A stretch of 7,657 nucleotides of DNA from Sulfitobacter sp. (lineage in GTDB: Bacteria; Pseudomonadota; Alphaproteobacteria; Rhodobacterales; Rhodobacteraceae), in assembly GCA_024636405.1 (NCBI GenBank), contig JAGXHC010000016.1, forward strand, positions 1-7,657. Direction: 5' to 3'. The translations under genes and the position numbers were made by a program. The notes beneath the pieces were generated by a model. That model did no database searches. It was not told where the DNA came from and saw nothing but the letters and a program-made list of their open reading frames with translations. Below are positions 1 to 6,388 of this stretch, piece after piece (positions within the stretch are counted from its first letter, which is position 1; each line of letters begins with the position of its first letter).

Positions 1-995
1 GGTGCCGTCGCATCGGACCCCAGCGCCACGCAGGCGCCTGCCGCCATCAGTTCGGTCGCGGGACAACGCCCCGCAATGGACGCATTGGCCGACGGGTTGT
101 GCGCGATCTTCGCGCCGGTCCGGGCGACAAGGTCAATCTCGTCATCATGCAGATCGATGCAATGGGACAAAAGCGCATCCGGCCCCAGCAAGCCCAGCGT
201 TTCCGCGCGCCGGATGGAACCGCGCCAATGGCCGTCCTGGGTAAAGACCAACCCCTTGTCGCGTGAATATTCGCGCACGCTGCGCGATTGCGCGCAGGCG
301 GTTGCGAAATCATGCGGGTCCATGTCGCGCTCATGCTCGTCGCGCAAAACAGGGTAAAGCATCGCGATGTTGATGCGTCCATCATGGGTGCCGTGCCAGT
401 CTTGCACGATGCTGCGACAGGTTTGCATCTGATGCTCAAACGTCACCGGGTATTCGGTGCGATTGCCATCGGTCCACCCGGCGTAGATGCGGGGGTGCGG
501 GGCGCGGGTGGGGCCGACGGCCACCACACTTCGGGTGCCAACCTCGGCCACGCCCTGACAATGGCTGGCGGCGTATTCCGGGCGGTCTGTTCGCATAATC
601 GTGTCGCCGCCACCCAAAAGCGATACGCCCGTGGTCACGCCAAAGCGCAGGCGTTCAAGCGCGGCAAGCCGGGCTTCGGCATACCAGAATGCGGGCGGGG
701 ACGCCTGGGTATAGACCTCGCCGCAAATGTCTTCCCAGCGGTCACCGCCATGCATACCCATCGACTTGATCAGGCCATGACCGGCATGGGCGTGCACGTC
801 GATCAGTCCGGGAATGACGATATGGCCGGTGAGGTCGTGGACGTGATCGGCCTGCACTTGCTCTTGCAATTGGGCGGCAGAACCAACCGCCACAATCAGC
901 CCATCCGCAACCGCAACCGCGCCGTTTTCCAGCACGCGCCGACCGGGGTCCATCGTGATAACGCAGGCACCCGTCAGCAAGGTATCGGCCTTCAT
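1..995 (-). CDS. Metal-dependent amidohydrolase (TRZ/ATZ or cytosine-deaminase-like), 3' end off the window
   Basis: This is the first 331 residues of a cytoplasmic amidohydrolase-superfamily enzyme, which would hydrolyse a C-N bond (deamination or amide/ring opening) of a small molecule. The start TLLTGACVITMD and the segment IPGLIDVHAH (61-70) are typical of the small beta-domain and the first TIM-barrel strand. Candidate metal ligands are all present: H68 and H70 (HxH), H256 (QDGHWRGS), H278 (LLSHC) and D328 (LGSDA). AHNPSAN (298-304) is the usual pre-strand-8 motif. The Glu normally three residues after the strand-5 His (HxxE of deaminases) is not there; position 259 is Gly. The start ATG (995-993) has GGAG seven bases upstream and overlaps, as ATGA, the TGA that would end full-length SBP2. 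No stop interrupts the frame down to the left edge. Family members usually run to about 430-480 residues, so roughly 100-150 C-terminal residues are missing. The substrate is unknown; the operon position suggests it processes the imported compound. Confidence 0.9.
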   Translation of the reverse strand, partial: MKADTLLTGACVITMDPGRRVLENGAVAVADGLIVAVGSAAQLQEQVQADHVHDLTGHIVIPGLIDVHAHAGHGLIKSMGMHGGDRWEDICGEVYTQASPPAFWYAEARLAALERLRFGVTTGVSLLGGGDTIMRTDRPEYAASHCQGVAEVGTRSVVAVGPTRAPHPRIYAGWTDGNRTEYPVTFEHQMQTCRSIVQDWHGTHDGRINIAMLYPVLRDEHERDMDPHDFATACAQSRSVREYSRDKGLVFTQDGHWRGSIRRAETLGLLGPDALLSHCIDLHDDEIDLVARTGAKIAHNPSANASIAGRCPATELMAAGACVALGSDATA

Positions 996-1153
996 GCCAG
1001 ATCTCCGTCAAACGCAGGCAGACGGGCCACTTCAATCACCCCATCAGCGGGCATTTCAAAATCCGGATGCTCCCCCGCCAACCCGATCACACGCACCGGA
1101 TTATAAAGCGTCAGCCACGCTGGATCTTCTTGGAGCACGCCGTAAGCCTGTTG
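992..1153 (-). pseudogene. Orphaned C-terminal 53 codons of SBP2, downstream of an in-frame TAG
   Basis: After the TAG at 1156-1154 the same frame continues for 53 codons and ends in TGA at 994-992, which overlaps the amidohydrolase ATG as ATGA. The encoded segment begins QQAYGVLQEDPAWLTLYNP, which resembles the C-terminal stretch of family-5 binding proteins (a helix ending before 'edaPw.pLynp'), where the chain returns to close domain I. The codons look like ordinary coding sequence of this genome and contain no further stop. I infer that the ancestral gene spanned 2428-992 (478 residues counting the stop position) and that a single base change created the amber codon. Alternatives are a sequencing error, a strain polymorphism or stop readthrough. 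Confidence 0.75.
1003..1006 (-). promoter_or_regulatory. Shine-Dalgarno GGAG of the amidohydrolase
   Basis: GGAG lies seven bases (ATCTGGC) before the ATG at 995. It supports that start and sits inside the last codons of the SBP2 reading frame, as expected for translational coupling. Confidence 0.6.
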
Positions 1154-2428
1154 CTAGATCGCGGCCCGCGCATCACGGTCCGTCGTGATCCGGCCCTTGT
1201 CGATCAAGGCTTCGACCTCTGCGTTCTTGTATCCCTGCCACCATGAACCTGCGACACGCGCGTCGATTTTTTCGTACAAAACGCGGTAGGTGCTCATCGG
1301 ACTGGAATCGAACACGCAAAGGTCCCTGATTTCCTTGCGCCGGACCATGTGGGCATAGTCTTCGCGTTCGGGGTGGATGTGGACGTTCAACGATATGCCC
1401 ACATCCCGCAGTTGATCACCAAGCGCCGCCGTCAAACGCTCCGCTTCATCGGGCAGCCGGGTGGGACTATCCACATCCAGCGTCAGGCCATCGGCATGCC
1501 CGGCATCCGCCAAAAGGCTGCGCGCCAGATCACGGTCAAGCACGGCCCCACCGCCCTGCCCCGCCCCGAAATGGCTGGGGCTGACAAAGCCGCGCAGGGG
1601 TTTCGCGGCACCGTGCATGACCGTTTCAACAAGGGCGTCGCGGTCCACAGCAAGGCTCAGCGCGCGGCGGACCCGGCCATCGGCAAGCGGGCCTTTTGCT
1701 GCATTCAGCAAGTAGATGATTGCAACGGGCGAGAGGTATTCATGACGCATGGCGCCAAGGCTGCGAGACGCTTCAAAATCCAGCGCGTTTGCGACCTGCA
1801 CGTCGCCACGCCTTAGCAAAGCAAGCCGCTCTGCCGGGTCCGGGACCAGTTGCCAAGTGATAGATCTGTTGGCAGGCAACCCCGCAAAATGCGCGTCCGT
1901 CCGCGTGGCCGTGATACGCTCTGCGCTGACTGACATCAGCCGGTAAGGGCCGGACCCGATCTGGGTATCGTACTGCTTGGCGTCCAACGCGGCAAAGGCC
2001 GAAGGGGCCACTATGAACCCCTGTTCAAGCACATCCAGCAGATCCGCCATCGGCGCCGCAAGTGTGACCACCAACCGCTCTGGCGTGACCACGTCCAGCA
2101 CCGCATCGCCCAGGAACTGTCGCCAGACCGCGGGCGCGCCCAAAGTATATCCCTTGTCCTGCCGTGCCATGCGTTCCAGCGACGCCGCAACCGCACGGGC
2201 ATCACATATGCAGCCGTCATGAAAGACGACCCCGCCGTGAAGATCAAAGGTCCAGGTGCGGGCATCATCACTGACCGTCCAGCTTTTTGCCAGATGCGGG
2301 ACAAAATCCTGTCCGACCCGCCGCACAAGCGTGTCATATATCGCGTGCAGGATCGGCAGCTCATCGCTGGCGTCGGTGCAATCGTGCGGGTCGTGAATGC
2401 CCAGACGGGCCTGTGCGATGATCGTCAT
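1154..2428 (-). CDS. Family-5 ABC substrate-binding protein (SBP2), no signal peptide, truncated by an amber codon
   Basis: The frame encodes 424 residues of a DppA/OppA-type (SBP_bac_5) solute-binding protein. Landmarks include LHAIYDTLV (27-35), PHLAKSW (44-50), the family block GVVFHDG (66-72), GSGPYRL (158-164), GRVRRALSLAVDRDAL (251-266) and the late segment EVEALIDKGR (404-413). The start ATG overlaps the DppF stop (ATGA) and has AAAGGGA six bases upstream. The N-terminus (MTIIAQARLGIHDPHD) goes straight into the mature fold: there is no basic n-region, hydrophobic core or lipobox. I saw no in-frame upstream start in about the 60 bases I read back into dppF. As written, the protein would therefore stay in the cytoplasm, which is odd for this family. 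The TAG after residue 424 removes about 53 residues of domain I, so the product may be unstable and the gene may be a young pseudogene. It is clearly divergent from SBP1, not a recent duplicate. Confidence 0.85.
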   Translation of the reverse strand: MTIIAQARLGIHDPHDCTDASDELPILHAIYDTLVRRVGQDFVPHLAKSWTVSDDARTWTFDLHGGVVFHDGCICDARAVAASLERMARQDKGYTLGAPAVWRQFLGDAVLDVVTPERLVVTLAAPMADLLDVLEQGFIVAPSAFAALDAKQYDTQIGSGPYRLMSVSAERITATRTDAHFAGLPANRSITWQLVPDPAERLALLRRGDVQVANALDFEASRSLGAMRHEYLSPVAIIYLLNAAKGPLADGRVRRALSLAVDRDALVETVMHGAAKPLRGFVSPSHFGAGQGGGAVLDRDLARSLLADAGHADGLTLDVDSPTRLPDEAERLTAALGDQLRDVGISLNVHIHPEREDYAHMVRRKEIRDLCVFDSSPMSTYRVLYEKIDARVAGSWWQGYKNAEVEALIDKGRITTDRDARAAI

Positions 2429-3459
2429 GCGGTATCCCTTTGCGGCTCGTCTAACAGATGGCAGGCCACCGTCTGGCCATCGCCCACATCCTGCAAGGTC
2501 GGGCGTTCATGCGCGCATCTGTCCCAGGCCAAGGGGCACCGGGTGCGAAAACAACAGCCCGACGGCAGCGAAAGTGCGGATGGCACCTCACCGCTAAGGG
2601 TGATTTCGCGGGTGTCCCGCTTTGCCTTTATGGTGGGCGCGGCAGACAGCAGCGCGCGTGTATAGGGATGGCGCGGCCTTGCAAAAAGCACGTCGCGCGG
2701 CGCATGTTCGACAAGAAACCCCAGATACATGACGCCCACCTGATCGGCGATATGATGAACCACCGACAGGTCGTGACTGATGAACAGATACGCAAGGCCA
2801 AATTCGTCGCGAAGGTCCTTCATCAGGTTCAGGATCTGGGCTTGAATTGAGACATCAAGCGCCGAGACAGGTTCATCCGCGATGATCAGACCGGGCGTCA
2901 CCGACAACGCGCGGGCAATGCCGATACGCTGGCGCTGGCCACCGGAAAACTGGTGCGGATAGCGCCCGGCGTGTTCGGCATTCAGCCCCACCTTGGCAAG
3001 CAGTTGTTCGATACGCGCAGGTACATCGCGCCGCGCCTGCGCGCCTTTGGTCTGTTCCAAAAGCGGTTCGGCCACGATGTCGCGCACCCTCTGGCGCGGG
3101 TTCAACGAGGCATAGGGATCTTGAAAGATCATCTGCATTCTTGCGCGCACCGGCAGCAGTTCGGCGAACCCGTAATTGGCGATATCTTCGCCGTCCACAC
3201 GCACCTCACCCTCGGTGGGCTTGTAAATGCGCGCAATGCTCTTGGCGACGGTCGATTTGCCACAGCCGCTTTCGCCGACCAGCGCCATGATCTCGCCGCG
3301 CGCGATCTTGAAACTGACACCGTTGACCGCATGCACGACCGGCTTTTCAAGTCGGATACCGTTCCTGCTCAGCCGCAGCCGGTCCAGAATGCCGCCGCCG
3401 ATCGGAAAGTGCATCTCAAGATTGCGCACATCAAGCATGGGGGTATTGGCATCGGTCAT
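2425..3459 (-). CDS. dppF: Dipeptide/oligopeptide-type ABC transporter ATP-binding protein, DppF/OppF class
   Basis: This 344-residue nucleotide-binding subunit sits on the cytoplasmic face of the importer and pairs with the DppD-type subunit. It shows Walker A GESGCGKS (62-69), a Q-loop (Q113 in IFQDPYASLNP), the signature FSGGQRQR (171-178), Walker B LIIADE (191-196), a D-loop (SALD) and the switch His (H229 in ISHD). The C-terminal oligopeptide-transporter extension follows, starting near HPYTRALL (264-271), with cysteines C302, C308, C315 and C333. The extended segment before the core beta-sheet (about 18-45, GGGILDRLRL) is typical of DppF/OppF. The frame is open further upstream (to 3585), but I chose the ATG at 3459: it forms an ATGA overlap with the DppD stop, has GGAG seven bases upstream and gives the family's usual start. 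Its stop overlaps the SBP2 start. The symbol reflects family membership; a dipeptide substrate is not shown. Confidence 0.95.
   Translation of the reverse strand: MTDANTPMLDVRNLEMHFPIGGGILDRLRLSRNGIRLEKPVVHAVNGVSFKIARGEIMALVGESGCGKSTVAKSIARIYKPTEGEVRVDGEDIANYGFAELLPVRARMQMIFQDPYASLNPRQRVRDIVAEPLLEQTKGAQARRDVPARIEQLLAKVGLNAEHAGRYPHQFSGGQRQRIGIARALSVTPGLIIADEPVSALDVSIQAQILNLMKDLRDEFGLAYLFISHDLSVVHHIADQVGVMYLGFLVEHAPRDVLFARPRHPYTRALLSAAPTIKAKRDTREITLSGEVPSALSLPSGCCFRTRCPLAWDRCAHERPTLQDVGDGQTVACHLLDEPQRDTA
2435..2441 (-). promoter_or_regulatory. Shine-Dalgarno AAAGGGA of SBP2
   Basis: A purine-rich AAAGGGA sits six bases before the ATG at 2428, within the final codons of dppF. It is the evidence for starting SBP2 here, and hence for the absence of a signal peptide. 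Confidence 0.55.
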
Positions 3460-4451
3460 GCCAGTTCTCCCGGCTTTAGCGGAAAATGGCAGGCCGCAGA
3501 AAGCGACATATGTTGCGGCGTCAGATGCGGTTCCTTTTCTGAACAAAGGGCCTGCGCGCGCGGGCAACGATCGCGGAAGTTGCACCCTTTTGGCAAATTG
3601 CGGATATCGGGAACGGCGCCCGGAATTTGGCGCAGCCGGTCATGCCGGTCCGTGGTGTCTGGGATGCTGTCGATCAATCCACGGGTATAGGGATGTGCCG
3701 GCGCTTCGATCAGGTCGCGCGTGCGGCCCCGTTCAACCACCTTGCCGCAATACAGAACGGTAATGTGGTCGGCCATTTCTGACACCACGGCCAGATCATG
3801 GGTGATCAGGATCATCGACGCACCCTTTTCGGCGATCTGTTGGCGCATCAGCTTGAGGATCTGGCTTTGGATCGTGACATCCAGTGCCGTTGTCGGTTCA
3901 TCCGCGATGATCAGGCGCGGCCGCGCAAGCAGCGCAATGGCAATGACAACGCGTTGCCGCATCCCACCCGAAAATTGATGCGGATAGGCGCTTAACCGTT
4001 CTGCCGCGCGGCTGATGCCCACGCTTTCCAGCATGGCGACACAGGCCGCCTTGCGCGCAGGGGCGCCCAGATCGGTGTGCAACCGCAAGACTTCGTCCAT
4101 CTGCCGACCAACGGTATGCAGCGGATTGAGCGAGGTCATGGGATCTTGAAACACCATCGAAATTTCGCGACCCCGGACCTGACGCAGCCGCGCCTCGCCT
4201 GCGGTCACAAGATCCTCACCATCAAGCAGGATCTCACCGCTCTCAATCTTGCCGGGGCTGTCGATGAGACCGAGTATCGAGAATCCGACAACGGATTTCC
4301 CGCCCCCGCTTTCGCCGACCAAACCCATGATCTCGCCTTGGCCGATCTCAAATGTGACCCCGTCAACGGCCTTTACCGTGCCGGTAAAGGTATGAAAGTA
4401 GGTCCGAAGATTGCGCACGGCCAAAAGCGGGGCCTCTGTCGCCTGGCCCAT
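3456..4451 (-). CDS. dppD: Dipeptide/oligopeptide-type ABC transporter ATP-binding protein, DppD/OppD class
   Basis: This 331-residue ATPase is the partner of the DppF-type subunit and powers import through DppB/C. Motifs in order: Walker A GESGGGKS (46-53), Q-loop Q102 in MVFQDPMTSLNP, signature FSGGMRQR (160-167), Walker B LIIADE (180-185), D-loop TALD, and switch H218 in ITHDLAVV. The C-terminal oligopeptide-transporter region begins at HPYTRGLI (253-260) and has cysteines C290, C296, C303 and C321. Its length is normal for DppD. The ATG at 4451 overlaps the DppC stop by one base (TGATG) and has GAGG eight bases upstream. A longer open frame reaches 5144, but that part is antisense-frame shadow of dppC and has no family similarity. 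The stop overlaps the DppF start as ATGA, which favours matched synthesis of the two ATPases. Confidence 0.95.
   Translation of the reverse strand: MGQATEAPLLAVRNLRTYFHTFTGTVKAVDGVTFEIGQGEIMGLVGESGGGKSVVGFSILGLIDSPGKIESGEILLDGEDLVTAGEARLRQVRGREISMVFQDPMTSLNPLHTVGRQMDEVLRLHTDLGAPARKAACVAMLESVGISRAAERLSAYPHQFSGGMRQRVVIAIALLARPRLIIADEPTTALDVTIQSQILKLMRQQIAEKGASMILITHDLAVVSEMADHITVLYCGKVVERGRTRDLIEAPAHPYTRGLIDSIPDTTDRHDRLRQIPGAVPDIRNLPKGCNFRDRCPRAQALCSEKEPHLTPQHMSLSAACHFPLKPGELA
3467..3470 (-). promoter_or_regulatory. Shine-Dalgarno GGAG deciding the DppF start
   Basis: GGAG with a seven-base spacer (AACTGGC) precedes the ATG at 3459. It favours this start over the upstream GTG at 3585, which would put 42 atypical residues in front of the ABC domain. 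Confidence 0.6.
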
Positions 4452-5323
4452 CACTTGAGCCTCGGATTGAGTTCGTCGCGCAGGAAATCGCCAAACAGGT
4501 TGATCCCGAAGACCAGCATCATGATGGCAAGACCCGGAAAGACCGAGGTCCACCACAGACCGCTGAACAACACATCGAACCCGTTTTTGATCAGCAACCC
4601 CAGTGACGGCTGCGTGATCGGCACGCCCACGCCCAGAAAGCTCAGCGATGCCTCGATCAGCACGAAGGTGCCGACCTGAATGGTGGCGATAACAATCAGC
4701 GGTGTCAGAACATTGGGCAGCACATGCTTGCGGATGATCTTTCTGTTCGGCAGTCCCGCGACCTTGGCCGCCTGCACATATTCCTTTTCGATCTCCGACA
4801 GGGTCGATCCGCGCACCGTGCGCGCATAGACAACCCAACCCACCGCCGTCAGCGCGATCAACACCTTGTCCACGCCCGTGCCCACCGCCGACATCAAAAA
4901 GAGCGCAATCAGGATGGAGGGGAACGACAGTTGAATATCTGCAATGCGCATGATGACGGCATCGACAATGCCGCCGTAGAAACCCGCGATCAGGCCCAGC
5001 AGCGTGCCGATGGTGCACGACGCAATCATTGCAACCAGACCGATGAAAACCGAAATACGCGCACCATATAGAATGGAGGCCCAGACGTCCCTGCCCTGCC
5101 CGTCCGTGCCAAGCGGAAACTGCGGGTCCCCGCCGTCCAGCCACATTGGCGGTTTGTAGCTGTCCATCAGGTTCAGCGCGGCAATGTCATAGGGGTTTTG
5201 GGCAACCAGAAACGGACCGGCGATCACGGCAAAGGCAAACAGCGCCATAAGCGTGCTGCCGATGATGGCGGAGGTGCTGCGCTTGTAGTTGTGGAAAAAC
5301 TCCGAGCGTAGGAGAGTGGTCAT
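4451..5323 (-). CDS. dppC: Dipeptide/oligopeptide-type ABC transporter permease, DppC/OppC class
   Basis: This 290-residue inner-membrane permease forms the translocation channel with DppB. The N-terminal OppC_N-type region has a first membrane segment at about 20-42, followed by a periplasmic loop. The DppC hallmark LGTDGQGRDVWASILYGAR (71-89) precedes the permease core. The cytoplasmic EAA loop, which contacts an ATPase subunit, is EYVQAAKVAG...RKHVLPN (181-204), with the conserved Gly and the closing H-LPN. Further hydrophobic segments lie near 89-114, 132-149, 155-168, 205-226 and 261-279. The start ATG has AAGGAG six bases upstream and follows the DppB stop by ten bases. The stop overlaps the DppD start. 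Length and motifs are ordinary and I see no damage. Confidence 0.95.
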   Translation of the reverse strand: MTTLLRSEFFHNYKRSTSAIIGSTLMALFAFAVIAGPFLVAQNPYDIAALNLMDSYKPPMWLDGGDPQFPLGTDGQGRDVWASILYGARISVFIGLVAMIASCTIGTLLGLIAGFYGGIVDAVIMRIADIQLSFPSILIALFLMSAVGTGVDKVLIALTAVGWVVYARTVRGSTLSEIEKEYVQAAKVAGLPNRKIIRKHVLPNVLTPLIVIATIQVGTFVLIEASLSFLGVGVPITQPSLGLLIKNGFDVLFSGLWWTSVFPGLAIMMLVFGINLFGDFLRDELNPRLK

Positions 5324-5329
5324 CGTCCG

Positions 5330-5335
5330 CTCCTT
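5330..5335 (-). promoter_or_regulatory. Shine-Dalgarno AAGGAG of dppC, overlapping the dppB stop
   Basis: AAGGAG lies six bases before the dppC ATG and shares two bases with the dppB TAA (TAAGGAG). It is the strongest ribosome-binding site in the operon and is placed for termination-reinitiation coupling. Confidence 0.7.
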
Positions 5336-6299
5336 ATTTCAACGTGATGCGCGGATCGATCAGGGTATAGACCAGATCGACGAGGAAATTGATGACCACA
5401 AAGATCAGCGCCACGAGCATCAGATAGACCACGATCACCGGGCGGTCCGCGCGGTAAATGCTGTCGATCAGAAGCTTGCCCATGCCGGGCCAGGAAAAGA
5501 TCGTCTCCGTGATGGTGGCAAACGCAATAAGATCGCCCAACTGCAAGCCAAAGATGGTGACCACCGGGATCAGCGCGTTCTTGAGACCGTGCCGGTACAG
5601 GACATCCCGCCGCGTGGCCCCCTTGGCGCGGGCGAATTTCATGTAATCCTGACGCCCGACTTCCATCATACCCGCGCGGGTCATGCGCAGCAGGATCGCC
5701 ATTGTTCCCAATGACAAGGTCACCGCAGGCAAGATGATGTGGTGCCATCCGTCCCAGGTCAGCAGACTTATCCGCAAGCCGAACACCTCTGTCGTGTCGC
5801 CGCGCCCCGAAGACGGGAAAAAGCCCCACTGAACAGCAAACAGATAGATCAGCACCATACCGACCCAGAACCCCGGCAACGAAATACCAAGCAATGATCC
5901 GGCCATGATGGTGCGGCTGATCCGGCCATTCGGATTGGCGCCGGCATAAACGCCCAGCGGGATTGCCACCGCGATGGCCATGACCATTGCAACCAGAACC
6001 ATCTCGAAAGTTGCCGGCAATCGTTCAAGGATCAGCGTCATTGCGGGCTGGCGGAACACGAAGGACCGCCCGAAATCCCCCTGTACGACGCTGGTGATGA
6101 ATTTCCAGTATTGCACCAGCAGCGACTGGTCGAGCCCAAGGATGCGCCGCGCCTGTGCGATCTCGCTGTCCGTGGCGTCAATGGGGACAACCATGAACAC
6201 CGGATCGCCGGTAAAGCTCATCATCATGAAGACGATCACCGACACCACCCAAAGAACCAGCAGCATCTGTATCAGTCGTTTGAGCAGATATCCGAACAT
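5334..6299 (-). CDS. dppB: Dipeptide/oligopeptide-type ABC transporter permease, DppB/OppB class
   Basis: This 321-residue inner-membrane permease pairs with DppC. It starts with the typical MFGYLLKRLIQMLLVLWVV, the first membrane segment (about 9-29). The periplasmic region contains LGLDQSLLVQYWKF (54-67) and GDFGRSF (74-80), both family hallmarks. Hydrophobic segments follow near 99-120, 134-157, 187-205, 243-263 and 288-312. The EAA loop is DYMKFARAKGA...RHGLKNALIP (218-245), the contact site for an ATPase subunit, and TETIFSWPGMGKLL (264-277) is the conserved block after it. The ATG at 6299 fits the family start, but no good Shine-Dalgarno precedes it; only a weak AAAGA lies about 13 bases upstream. 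It is separated from SBP1 by 89 bases holding a hairpin, so the core transporter may be made at a lower level than the binding protein. Confidence 0.95.
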   Translation of the reverse strand: MFGYLLKRLIQMLLVLWVVSVIVFMMMSFTGDPVFMVVPIDATDSEIAQARRILGLDQSLLVQYWKFITSVVQGDFGRSFVFRQPAMTLILERLPATFEMVLVAMVMAIAVAIPLGVYAGANPNGRISRTIMAGSLLGISLPGFWVGMVLIYLFAVQWGFFPSSGRGDTTEVFGLRISLLTWDGWHHIILPAVTLSLGTMAILLRMTRAGMMEVGRQDYMKFARAKGATRRDVLYRHGLKNALIPVVTIFGLQLGDLIAFATITETIFSWPGMGKLLIDSIYRADRPVIVVYLMLVALIFVVINFLVDLVYTLIDPRITLK

Positions 6300-6335
6300 T
6301 GGCGGGGATCGGTCTTTCGTAAAAGGGTCAGAAAA

Positions 6336-6372
6336 ATAGAGCGGCCCCGGCGAAGGTCACTCCGCCGGGGCC
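6336..6372 (-). terminator. GC-rich hairpin plus T-tract between SBP1 and dppB (attenuator-like terminator)
   Basis: On the minus strand, 16 bases beyond the SBP1 stop, GGCCCCGGCG (6372-6363) pairs perfectly with CGCCGGGGCC (6352-6343). The stem can extend past one mismatch by two more pairs to a GTCA loop. The hairpin is followed by GCTCTATTTTTC, so the T-run starts about six bases after the stem, a little late for a textbook intrinsic terminator. No promoter is obvious between it and dppB, so it more likely gives partial termination or protects the 3' end of the SBP1 message than ends the operon. Confidence 0.7.
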
Positions 6373-6388
6373 AGTTTGTGTCGCGCGC

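Noticed and set aside
288..1106. A 272-codon plus-strand open frame opposite the amidohydrolase
   Set aside because: It is antisense to a gene with clear family motifs, its product has no recognisable domain, and long antisense frames are common in G+C-rich coding DNA.
3460..3585. GTG-initiated N-terminal extension of DppF
   Set aside because: It adds 42 atypical residues; the ATG at 3459 has a Shine-Dalgarno, an ATGA overlap and the usual family N-terminus.
2953..3690. A 245-codon plus-strand open frame opposite dppF and the end of dppD
   Set aside because: It crosses the dppD/dppF junction, encodes no recognisable protein, and lies antisense to well-conserved ATPase motifs.
4452..5144. 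N-terminal extension of the DppD frame into dppC
   Set aside because: The extra residues are an alternate-frame reading of dppC, and the ATG at 4451 gives a standard-length DppD with a coupled start.
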